Of a stretch of DNA of 5,395 nt, positions 1-5,392 are shown one piece after another. A model generated the notes under the pieces. The model did no database searches and was not told the DNA's origin. It worked only from the letters and a program-made list of their open reading frames with translations. Every line of letters starts with the position of its first letter. Position 1 is the first letter of the stretch. The position numbers were made by a program, and so were the translations under genes. Origin of the DNA: Geodermatophilaceae bacterium (GTDB taxonomy: Bacteria; Actinomycetota; Actinomycetes; Mycobacteriales; Geodermatophilaceae). The stretch is taken from assembly GCA_013811805.1 (NCBI GenBank), contig JACCUM010000427.1, positions 1-5,395 on the forward strand, written 5' to 3'.

Positions 1-70
1 GTGATCTTGACCTTTTGGTGGCGACACGCCGTAGGAAGCGGCCCAAAAACCACCACAAGGTCAAGATCAC
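1..70. repeat. 70-base inverted-repeat element upstream of recF (REP-like hairpin or terminator)
   Basis: Bases 1-21 and 50-70 are reverse complements with a single mismatch; the outer 14 bases of each arm (GTGATCTTGACCTT / AAGGTCAAGATCAC) match perfectly. The 28-base centre contains a further 4-bp stem (GCCG 28-31 with CGGC 39-42), so the element could fold as one long hairpin. There is no T-tract. It lies 44 bases before the recF start, where the end of an upstream gene (commonly dnaN or gnd) would be expected. It could be a bidirectional terminator, a dispersed REP-like palindrome or a small non-autonomous element. The window starts at its first base, so its outer flanks cannot be examined. 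The structure is certain; the role is inferred. Confidence 0.7.
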
Positions 71-80
71 CCAGGGGGGC

Positions 81-97
81 CAGCGGTTGGACCGCTG
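81..97 (+). promoter_or_regulatory. Short perfect hairpin in the recF leader
   Basis: CAGCGGT (81-87) and ACCGCTG (91-97) form a perfect 7-bp stem around a TGG loop, ending 17 bases before the GTG start of recF. It would fold in the 5' leader of the recF mRNA and might affect translation or stability. It could equally be a remnant of the neighbouring repeat element. Function is not shown by the sequence. Confidence 0.35.
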
Positions 98-114
98 AGT
101 TCGGGGTCTGAGCC

Positions 115-1281
115 GTGCATCTCCGCCATCTGGTCCTGCACGACTTCCGCAGCTGGGCCAGCGCCGATCTGGCGTTCGAGCCCGGTCCGGTCGTCTTGGT
201 CGGCCCGAACGGGCAGGGCAAGACCAACCTGGTCGAAGCGGTCGGTTACCTGGCCACGCTCGGCTCGCACCGGGTGGCCACCGACGCGCCACTGGTTCGC
301 CAGGGTGCGCCTGCGGCCGTCGTACGAGCGCGGTTTGCCCGCGACGACCGGGAAATGCTGGTGGAATGCGAGATCAGCCCGGCCAAGGCCAACCGGGTAC
401 GGGTGAACCGGTCTCCGTTGCCGCGCCCGCGCGATCTGCTCGGGCTGGTACGTACGGTGCTGTTCGCCCCGGAGGACCTATCCCTGGTCCGCGGGGATCC
501 GTCCGAGCGGCGCCGGTTCCTCGACGAGCTGTTGGTCACCCGGGCGCCGCGCTATGCCGGGGTGCGCCAGGATTACGACCGGGTGCTCAAGCAGCGCAAT
601 GCCCTGCTCAAGACCGCCCGGCACGCGCGCGGTGACGCGTTGCGCACCCTCGACATCTGGGATGGCCACGTGGCCAAGGTCGGCGGGGAACTGCTGGTCG
701 GCCGGCTCGCCCTGGTCGACGAACTCGCGCCGTACGTGAGCGCCGCCTACGCCGCGATCGCCGGCACGGGGGCTGACGCTTCGGTGGCGGCCGTCATCGC
801 GTACGAGAGCAGCGTGCTGAGCGGTGGCGATCCCTCTGATCCCACCACCGCCCATTCGAGTCAGGGCCACCCTGAGTCGGTGTCCGAGCTGACCGAGGCC
901 ATCGCCACTGCCCTGGCCCGGGTGCGCAACGACGAACTCGACCGGGGGATCACGCTGGTCGGCCCGCACCGCGACGAGCTCCGGCTGCGGCTGGGCGGGA
1001 CGTCGGCCAAGGGGTACGCCAGTCACGGCGAATCCTGGTCATTCGCGCTGGCGCTCAAACTGGGTGCCTACGACCTGTTGCGCGCCGACGGGGTCGAGCC
1101 GATCCTTGTCCTGGATGATGTCTTCGCCGAACTGGACACCCGGCGCCGGGCACACCTGTCCGCCATCGCCGCCGCCGCCGAGCAGACGTTGATCACCGCG
1201 GCGGTCTCCGAGGACGTACCCGCCTCGTTGAACGGGATGCGCTTCCAGGTGGCCGATGGCGAGGTGCACCCCATTGGCTGA
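115..1281 (+). CDS. recF: DNA replication/repair protein RecF
   Basis: RecF is an SMC/ABC-type ATPase that binds gapped DNA and, with RecO and RecR, helps load RecA at stalled forks and single-strand gaps. The 388-residue product shows the full family pattern. The N-terminus is HLVLHDFRSW. The Walker A motif is GPNGQGKT (residues 30-37), followed by LGSHR. LFAPEDLSLVRGDP precedes the central coiled-coil-like arm. LVGPHRDEL lies at about 281-289, the ABC signature is SHGES (303-307), Walker B is ILVLDD (330-335), and the D-loop is AELD (338-341). Length is normal for actinobacterial RecF. The GTG start is chosen because it gives the family N-terminus directly. Only a weak G-rich site (103-106) precedes it, so translation may be coupled or of low efficiency. 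A poorly conserved Ser/Asp/Gly-rich stretch around 234-258 looks like a surface loop. The 3' end overlaps dciA. Confidence 0.97.
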   Translation: MHLRHLVLHDFRSWASADLAFEPGPVVLVGPNGQGKTNLVEAVGYLATLGSHRVATDAPLVRQGAPAAVVRARFARDDREMLVECEISPAKANRVRVNRSPLPRPRDLLGLVRTVLFAPEDLSLVRGDPSERRRFLDELLVTRAPRYAGVRQDYDRVLKQRNALLKTARHARGDALRTLDIWDGHVAKVGGELLVGRLALVDELAPYVSAAYAAIAGTGADASVAAVIAYESSVLSGGDPSDPTTAHSSQGHPESVSELTEAIATALARVRNDELDRGITLVGPHRDELRLRLGGTSAKGYASHGESWSFALALKLGAYDLLRADGVEPILVLDDVFAELDTRRRAHLSAIAAAAEQTLITAAVSEDVPASLNGMRFQVADGEVHPIG

Positions 1282-1768
1282 TTCGACACCGGGAGACCTG
1301 GCGCGGGCGGCGATGCAGGCCGCGGCGCGGACCGCGAGGGCCAACCCGGGCCCACGATCTCGCCGGGTGGCCGGACCTCGTCGAGAGAACTGGAGTTCGT
1401 CCGGCCCGGATCCCGATGACCCGCAGCCCCTGAAATCACTGGTCGGTCGGCTGGTCGACGATCGGGGTTGGGGTGATCAGGCGCGGGAAGGGACTCTGTT
1501 CGGGCGCTGGCCGGAGCTGGTCGGGCCGCAGATCGCCGCACACTGCCGGCCCGAACAGCTCCGCGACGGGGAGCTACTGCTCGTTGCTGACACCAGCGCC
1601 TGGGCGACCCAGCTCCGGCTGCTGGTTCCGAAGCTGCAGGCTCGCCTGTGCGCCGAACTGGGCAGCAATCTGATCCGCCGGATCCGGGTTCAGGGCCCGG
1701 TGGCGCCCACGAGGTACGCCGGCCCACGGCGCTTCAAGGGCCGCGGCCTGCGGGACACCTTCGGCTGA
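1274..1768 (+). CDS. dciA: DUF721 / DciA-family protein, predicted helicase loader
   Basis: DciA proteins interact with the replicative helicase DnaB and assist its loading in bacteria that lack DnaC/DnaI. The product (164 aa from this start) has an Ala/Arg-rich disordered N-terminus (about 8-50) and a DUF721 domain (about 53-142). Typical positions are the W-PELVGPQIAAHCRP block (79-93), DGELLLVADTSAWATQLRLL (98-117) and a final IRVQGP segment. The short basic C-terminal tail is GRGLRDTFG-like. The TTG at 1274 is preferred because GAGGTG (1261-1266) lies 7 bases upstream, and it gives MADSTPGDLARAAM, a normal family N-terminus. An in-frame ATG at 1256 would add six residues and has a worse-spaced AGGTGG. 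Either start overlaps the end of recF, which implies translational coupling. The recF-dciA order is the standard actinobacterial one, normally followed by gyrB, which is not seen here. Confidence 0.9.
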   Translation: MADSTPGDLARAAMQAAARTARANPGPRSRRVAGPRRENWSSSGPDPDDPQPLKSLVGRLVDDRGWGDQAREGTLFGRWPELVGPQIAAHCRPEQLRDGELLLVADTSAWATQLRLLVPKLQARLCAELGSNLIRRIRVQGPVAPTRYAGPRRFKGRGLRDTFG

Positions 1769-1792
1769 GCCCGCACTCCGTCCGGAACCGGG

Positions 1793-1814
1793 GCGCCTTT
1801 CGACCCTTGGGCGC
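1793..1814. terminator. Weak stem-loop between convergent dciA and pspC-domain genes
   Basis: GCGCC (1793-1797) can pair with GGCGC (1810-1814) around a 12-base loop, in the 68-base gap where two genes converge. There is no T-tract and the stem is short, so this is only a candidate bidirectional terminator. Confidence 0.2.
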
Positions 1815-1836
1815 ATAACGGTCAGCGCGGTCGAGG

Positions 1837-2244
1837 TCAGCGTAGCTGGGGCGCGGGCAGCGGCTTGGGCATGACCAGGGCGGCGGCGAGATAGGCGAAG
1901 ATGCCGATCCCACCCCAGAACAGGCTGACCAGGAAACCCAGCCGGATATAGACCGGGTCGATGTCGGTGTGCTCGGCGATGCCCCCGCAGACACCGAGCA
2001 ACATCTTGTCCGTGGCGCTGCGCCGCATTCGGAAGGTGCGAGCCGGGGACTCCGGATTCCATCGGGGCTCTGCGCCGTCCGGGCCGGGCCCGCCGTACGG
2101 GCCGGACGCGCTCGCGCCGTACGTGCCGGGCGGGCCCGACGTGCCGGGCGGGCTGACTGAATCCGTGCTGTCCGCGGTGAATGCGGCGGAGCCACCCGCT
2201 GGCGCGGTGACGCTGTCGGTCGTCGTTTCGGGCTGTGTGGTCAT
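1837..2244 (-). CDS. PspC-domain small membrane protein
   Basis: This 135-residue protein has a C-terminal PspC domain (about 71-126), recognised from RRSATDKMLLGVCGGIAEHTDIDP followed by a hydrophobic helix (about 100-124) ending in a Gly-rich WGGIGIFAYLAAAL stretch. PspC is a membrane sensor of the phage-shock (envelope stress) response in proteobacteria. In actinobacteria, stand-alone PspC proteins are common and mostly uncharacterised, so the symbol pspC is not assigned. Residues 1-70 are a low-complexity Thr/Ser/Pro/Gly segment with PPGTSG/PPGTYG repeats, probably disordered. There is no cleavable signal peptide; a single C-terminal membrane helix is predicted. The ATG at 2244 has an AGGA 11 bases upstream (2256-2259 on the minus strand), a rather long spacing. 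It converges with dciA and diverges from the gene at 2493. Confidence 0.88.
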   Translation of the reverse strand: MTTQPETTTDSVTAPAGGSAAFTADSTDSVSPPGTSGPPGTYGASASGPYGGPGPDGAEPRWNPESPARTFRMRRSATDKMLLGVCGGIAEHTDIDPVYIRLGFLVSLFWGGIGIFAYLAAALVMPKPLPAPQLR

Positions 2245-2311
2245 GACGGCGAGGATCCTGGCGAGGCCGGCACCGCGGCGTCAGTGACCGCCCCGAAAAC
2301 ACACCCTGATT

Positions 2312-2341
2312 CCACCCCGACCCGCAGCCACCCACCCCGAC
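2312..2341. repeat. 10-bp direct repeat, 20-base period, upstream of the PspC-domain gene
   Basis: CCACCCCGAC occurs at 2312-2321 and again at 2332-2341, a start-to-start distance of 20 bases (about two helical turns). A weaker copy, ACACCCTGAT, lies at 2301-2310. The repeats sit 68-97 bases before the PspC-domain gene start in the divergent spacer. They could be a regulator binding site, but C-rich sequence in a high-GC genome makes chance repeats fairly likely. Confidence 0.3.
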
Positions 2342-2349
2342 GCCAGGCA

Positions 2350-2401
2350 ACCGGTCACGAACGACACGTTTCGGCGCTCAGAGATGTCGTTTGCGACCGG
2401 T
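2350..2401. repeat. 17-bp imperfect inverted repeat in divergent spacer
   Basis: The left arm ACCGGTCACGAACGACA (2350-2366) and right arm TGTCGTTTGCGACCGGT (2385-2401) pair at 15 of 17 positions. One of the two differences is a G-T wobble in RNA. The central 18 bases include CGTTTCGG, which can make an alternative pairing with CGAACG in the left arm. The element is about 105 bases before the PspC-domain gene and 91 bases before the plus-strand gene. It could be an operator, a leader hairpin or a dispersed palindromic repeat like the one at 1-70, though the two share no arm sequence. The structure is certain, the role is unknown. The rest of the 2245-2492 spacer shows no clear -35/-10 promoter. 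Confidence 0.6.
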
Positions 2402-2492
2402 GGGGCATCCTCGGTGCCCGCGCAACCCACCCGTGCCCGCCGGGATACGGGGTCGAGAGCTCAGCCTGCGTAGCCGTGAGAGAGTCGAAGCC

Positions 2493-3194
2493 ATGACGAC
2501 CCCGCCGCCGTACGAGCCCGGCCAACCCCCGTACGGCGCCGAGCCCGGGCCGGAAGACCAACGCGGCCAGGTACCCGGTCGCCGCCGGCGCAACTGGTTC
2601 TCGATGCCGGACTGGTGGGCCGATCAGCCCGAGGCGCCGCCGCTGACCGAGTGGGCCCGCGGCCACGGTTGGTCGATCAGTGACGGGGACGCCGCCGAGG
2701 ACGCCGGGCTGGTGGACCTGATCGCCTCGGCGCCGATGCGCCTCGACGAGTACCACCATGCCCGCGGGGTGGTCCGCGGGCAGTTCGGCAACTGGCGGAT
2801 GACGGCGTTCGAGATCGTGTACGAGCGCGGCCGTGATCAGGTCCGCCGGTACGCGGTCACGGCGGCGCCGTCGCTCGTGCCGCTGCCGACGCTCCGACTG
2901 GTCCCCGCCCGGTTCTGGTCACACCAGACCGGCGGGATGATGGCCCTGCCCAGCGGCGACCAGGCCTTGGACCTCCGGTGGACACTGCTGGTCACCGAGG
3001 ACTCGCCGATCGCCAGATCCCTGTTGGCCGAGCCGGTACGCGCGTTGCTACTGGCCAGCGAGGATCGCGACGAGATCTGGTACGGCGCCGGGCAACTCGC
3101 CATCACTCGTACGGACAACCATTACCCCGACCTGCTCGACTGGCACACCCAGGTGCTCTCCAGGCTCTTGGCCGCGCTCAGCTTCAGCAGCTGA
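2493..3194 (+). CDS. Hypothetical protein, Trp-rich soluble domain with Pro/Gly-rich N-terminus
   Basis: I do not recognise this 233-residue protein as a named family. Residues 1-50 are Pro/Gly/Arg-rich and probably disordered (PPPYEPGQPPYG, then GRRRRNWFSMPDWW). A folded domain of about 51-230 follows. It contains WARGHGWSISDGD (54-66), GQFGNWRMTAFEIVYERG (96-113), an alternating hydrophobic segment LVPLPTLRLVPARFW, RWTLLVTED (162-170), EIWYGAGQLAITR (194-206), and a C-terminal amphipathic helix. This layout resembles the many unnamed actinobacterial soluble proteins that begin with a 'GW' helix and a GxWxxxxAFE strand. No signal peptide, membrane helix or catalytic motif is visible. The ATG at 2493 is chosen over the upstream in-frame TTG (2391), which lies inside the inverted repeat and would add an atypical Arg/Pro-rich stretch. 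A purine run GAGAGAG (2478-2484) ends 8 bases before the start. Coding potential is good. Confidence 0.8.
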   Translation: MTTPPPYEPGQPPYGAEPGPEDQRGQVPGRRRRNWFSMPDWWADQPEAPPLTEWARGHGWSISDGDAAEDAGLVDLIASAPMRLDEYHHARGVVRGQFGNWRMTAFEIVYERGRDQVRRYAVTAAPSLVPLPTLRLVPARFWSHQTGGMMALPSGDQALDLRWTLLVTEDSPIARSLLAEPVRALLLASEDRDEIWYGAGQLAITRTDNHYPDLLDWHTQVLSRLLAALSFSS

Positions 3195-3224
3195 CCCCAG
3201 CAGCTGCCCCAGCCCGCACGATTC

Positions 3225-3244
3225 GCCCCGGAGCGCGACCGGGC
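3225..3244. terminator. Putative terminator between convergent genes
   Basis: GCCCCGG (3225-3231) pairs with CCGGGC (3239-3244) with one bulged C, around a 7-base loop, in the 55-base gap between the ends of the plus-strand hypothetical gene and the minus-strand hydrolase gene. There is no T-tract, which is common for actinobacterial hairpins. The position supports a bidirectional terminator; the stem is short. Confidence 0.35.
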
Positions 3245-3249
3245 AGCGG

Positions 3250-4473
3250 TCAGTCGACCAACGCGGAGTTGACCAACTGACGCAGTGAGGTGCGGATCGG
3301 CAGCGCGCTACTGGGCAGCAACTGGGTGAAGAACAGGCAGGTCAGCTCCTCGGCCGGGTCCACCCAGAACGCCGTACTCGCCGCCCCACCCCAGCCGTAG
3401 TCACCGACGCTGGCCAGCGTCCCGTACCGAACCGGGTCGAGCACCACCGAGAAGCCGAGTCCGAAACCGACTCCGCGCAGCGGAGTCTCGGCGTAGAGCG
3501 GGCGCCCGTAGCTCTCCAGATCGGCCCCACCGGGAAGATGGTTGCGGGTCATGAAGGCGACGGTTCGCGGACTGAGCAGTCGTACCCCGTCGAGTTCGCC
3601 GCCCCCGAGCAGCATCTGGGTGAACCGGTGATAGTCATGGCAGGTCGAGAGCAGCCCGCCGCCGCCGGACTGGAAATCCGGCCGCGGGACGGCTGTGCCC
3701 AGCTCATCTCCGGGGGTCATCCCGTCGGGGAGTGCGAGATAGAGCCGGGACAGCCGATCAGTGGGGTGGTCCAGCCCGAACGAGGTGTCGGTCATCTCGA
3801 GCGGGCCGCAGATTCGCTCGGCGAAGAAGACGGCCAAGGACTGCCCGGACAGCACCTCGACGAGTCGCCCGAGCACGTCGGTGGACACGCCGTAGTTCCA
3901 TTCCGAGCCGGGTTGGAACAGCAGCGGAAAGCTGGCCCACTGATCGCACACCGCGGCGGAGTCCAGTCCGGGCGGCGTCGACCATTCGTACCCGGCCGCG
4001 CGATACATCGCATCGACTGCGGTGCTCCGATGAAACCCGTAGGTGAGCCCGGACGTATGCGTGAGCAGGTGGCGTACCCGAATCGGCTCGCCGGCCGGCA
4101 CCGTCACCGGCTTGAGATCCGAGCCGGCGACGAACACCCGGGTGTCGGCGAATGCGGGCAGGAAGCGCGAGATCGGGTCGTTGAGCTCGAAGCCGCCTGC
4201 TTCGAAGAGCATCATCGCCGCGACCGAGGTGATCGGCTTGGTCATCGAGTAGATCCGGAACAGCGTGTCGGTCTCGACCGGCAGCTGGTCCTCGACGTGC
4301 CGGTACCCGCCTGAGGCCAGATAGCCGAGCTGCCCGCGCCTGGTGACGGCGACCAGGTACCCGGGCAGCCGGCCCGCGTCGACGTAGCCCTGGAGGTACC
4401 CCTCGAGCCGGTCCAGTCGGCTGGAATCCAGGCCGACCTCGGCCGGGTCGATCTCGACCTTCAACTCGCTCAT
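3250..4473 (-). CDS. Serine hydrolase of the beta-lactamase (class C / esterase EstB) fold
   Basis: Members of this family use an acyl-serine mechanism. They include class C beta-lactamases, D-amino-acid peptidases, low-molecular-weight PBPs and esterases. The 407-residue product has the SxxK motif SMTK (Ser76, Lys79) in FRIYSMTKPITS. It also has LLTHTSGL (136-143), the Tyr-containing second motif in PGSEWNYGVSTDVLG (Tyr194 as the likely base), SGGGGLLST (269-277), and GWGGAAST (360-367) in place of the KTG triad, as in EstB-type esterases. There is no signal peptide or membrane helix, so it should be cytoplasmic. That argues against a role as a periplasmic/extracellular beta-lactamase and for an esterase or peptidase acting on imported compounds. 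The ATG is preceded by GGAG 6 bases upstream. The gene starts 31 bases after the end of the RpiR-type regulator gene on the same strand. The substrate cannot be read from the sequence. Confidence 0.93.
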   Translation of the reverse strand: MSELKVEIDPAEVGLDSSRLDRLEGYLQGYVDAGRLPGYLVAVTRRGQLGYLASGGYRHVEDQLPVETDTLFRIYSMTKPITSVAAMMLFEAGGFELNDPISRFLPAFADTRVFVAGSDLKPVTVPAGEPIRVRHLLTHTSGLTYGFHRSTAVDAMYRAAGYEWSTPPGLDSAAVCDQWASFPLLFQPGSEWNYGVSTDVLGRLVEVLSGQSLAVFFAERICGPLEMTDTSFGLDHPTDRLSRLYLALPDGMTPGDELGTAVPRPDFQSGGGGLLSTCHDYHRFTQMLLGGGELDGVRLLSPRTVAFMTRNHLPGGADLESYGRPLYAETPLRGVGFGLGFSVVLDPVRYGTLASVGDYGWGGAASTAFWVDPAEELTCLFFTQLLPSSALPIRTSLRQLVNSALVD

Positions 4474-4479
4474 GCTGGT

Positions 4480-4483
4480 CTCC
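4480..4483 (-). promoter_or_regulatory. Ribosome binding site of the serine hydrolase gene
   Basis: GGAG on the minus strand, 6 bases before the ATG at 4473, is a good Shine-Dalgarno sequence that fixes this start. It gives the hydrolase its own initiation site although the gene probably shares a transcript with the regulator gene. Confidence 0.7.
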
Positions 4484-4504
4484 GATCGTCAGGTGGTACA
4501 ACGA

Positions 4505-5392
4505 CTAGTCGCTGAGCGCCCAGCGGCCCACGAGCTGCTCGTGGGCCGCCAGCCGAGCCTGGCTGCGCCCCGGGTCGTGCCTGGCCAGCGCGTCCAGGAG
4601 CGCAGTCGACAGCGTCAGCGCCGCGCCGTGCGTGTCGAAGATCAGGTCGGCGCCGACGGGGGCGACCAGGAGGATGTCGACGTCGTCTCGGAAGGGCACC
4701 AGGTGGCTGTCCGAGACGACGACGGTGATCATCCCGAGCTCCCGCGCGTGCCGCAGGGCCAGCACGCTCACCAGCGGGTACCGCGGCATCACGTAGGCCA
4801 TCAGCGCGGTCGCACCGCCGTCGCGCAGGTCGAACAGGTCGTCGTCCAGGGTGCCCGCGTCGGTCAGTACCCGGACGTCGGGGATGATCCGGGACGCGAA
4901 GTAGCCCATGTACTGAGCCAGTGCCGACGAGGCGCGGATCCCGAGAATCCCCAACGGGTGCGTCCCGCCGAGCGCCTGCACGGCACGCACCGTTCGGTCA
5001 CTGTCGAGGGTCCGCTCCAACGCGGCGATGTTGGCCTGCTCGGCGGCCAGGGCCATGCCCAGCGCGCTGCGGCGCTCGGAGACATCCAGCGGCTGGTCAG
5101 CGCTCAGGGCCAGCCGCCGCGCCGCCGCGCGAAACTCCGGATAGCCCTGGAACCCCAGGGCCGAGGCCAGCCGAACAACGGTCGGCTGGCTCACCCCGGC
5201 CAGCTCGGCGACGTCGACCGTGGACATGAAAGCCACGTCGGGCATCGAGTTCAGCATCGACTGCACGACCCGGCGCTGGGTCGGCGAGAGGCGGTGAGTA
5301 TGGACGAGGTCGAGCAACCACGCCTCGGTCCGGCCGCGGGCGACGCCGGTGTCGGCCGGGCTGCCGGTGCTGCTGGCGGTGACCTGGGTCAT
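4505..5392 (-). CDS. MurR/RpiR-family transcriptional regulator (HTH + SIS domain)
   Basis: Regulators of this family bind DNA through an N-terminal HTH and sense phosphosugars through a C-terminal SIS domain. The 295-residue product has LSPTQRRVVQSML (35-47), then the helix-turn-helix STVDVAELAGVSQPTVVRLASALGFQGYPEFR (about 57-88), which is the typical RpiR signature. A linker helix (about 105-130) is followed by a SIS domain (about 132-270) containing GILGIRASSALAQYMGYF (148-165) and ALMAYVMPRYPLVSVLALRHARELGMITVVVSDS (196-229). The usual phosphosugar-binding S-x-S-G motif of the SIS domain is not obvious; VMPRYP stands there, so the ligand may not be a classical phosphosugar. Length is normal. 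The ATG is 3 bases from the window end, so its promoter and true start context are not visible. The next gene downstream is the serine hydrolase, a likely target or partner. Confidence 0.92.
   Translation of the reverse strand: MTQVTASSTGSPADTGVARGRTEAWLLDLVHTHRLSPTQRRVVQSMLNSMPDVAFMSTVDVAELAGVSQPTVVRLASALGFQGYPEFRAAARRLALSADQPLDVSERRSALGMALAAEQANIAALERTLDSDRTVRAVQALGGTHPLGILGIRASSALAQYMGYFASRIIPDVRVLTDAGTLDDDLFDLRDGGATALMAYVMPRYPLVSVLALRHARELGMITVVVSDSHLVPFRDDVDILLVAPVGADLIFDTHGAALTLSTALLDALARHDPGRSQARLAAHEQLVGRWALSD
4523..4549 (-). promoter_or_regulatory. Perfect 12-bp hairpin inside the 3' end of the regulator gene
   Basis: GCGGCCCACGAG (4523-4534) and CTCGTGGGCCGC (4538-4549) are exact reverse complements around a 3-base loop. 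The hairpin lies within the regulator codons for AAHEQLVGR, 15 bases before its TAG stop and about 50 bases before the hydrolase ATG. Such a stable stem in the mRNA could act as an intra-operon attenuator, an RNA-processing barrier or a stability element. No T-tract follows, so classical intrinsic termination is not shown. It could also be a by-product of the encoded amino acids in a GC-rich genome. Confidence 0.45.

Noticed and set aside
1..114. DnaA boxes or an origin near recF
   Set aside because: No TTATCCACA-like 9-mers or AT-rich stretch are visible in this segment.
478..1026. 182-codon minus-strand frame within recF
   Set aside because: Antisense to conserved RecF motifs, no family pattern.
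1574..2350. 258-codon minus-strand frame across dciA, the gap and the PspC-domain gene
   Set aside because: It runs over parts of two well supported genes in another frame and has an Arg/Pro/Gly-rich composition typical of shadow frames.
2391..2492. TTG-started 34-codon N-terminal extension of the hypothetical protein
   Set aside because: The TTG lies in the right arm of the inverted repeat, has no Shine-Dalgarno site, and the added residues look non-coding.
3185..3206. Direct repeat CAGCAGCTG (two copies) at the end of the hypothetical gene
   Set aside because: Short, partly coding and self-complementary; not distinguishable from chance in GC-rich DNA.
3469..3487. 7-bp perfect stem GACTCCG/CGGAGTC
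   Set aside because: Lies deep in the hydrolase coding sequence, with no boundary or regulatory context; likely chance.
3538..4314. 258-codon open frame on the plus strand, opposite the serine hydrolase
   Set aside because: Its translation is Arg/Gly/Glu/His-rich with no recognisable motif; it is the antisense shadow of a clearly conserved gene in high-GC DNA.
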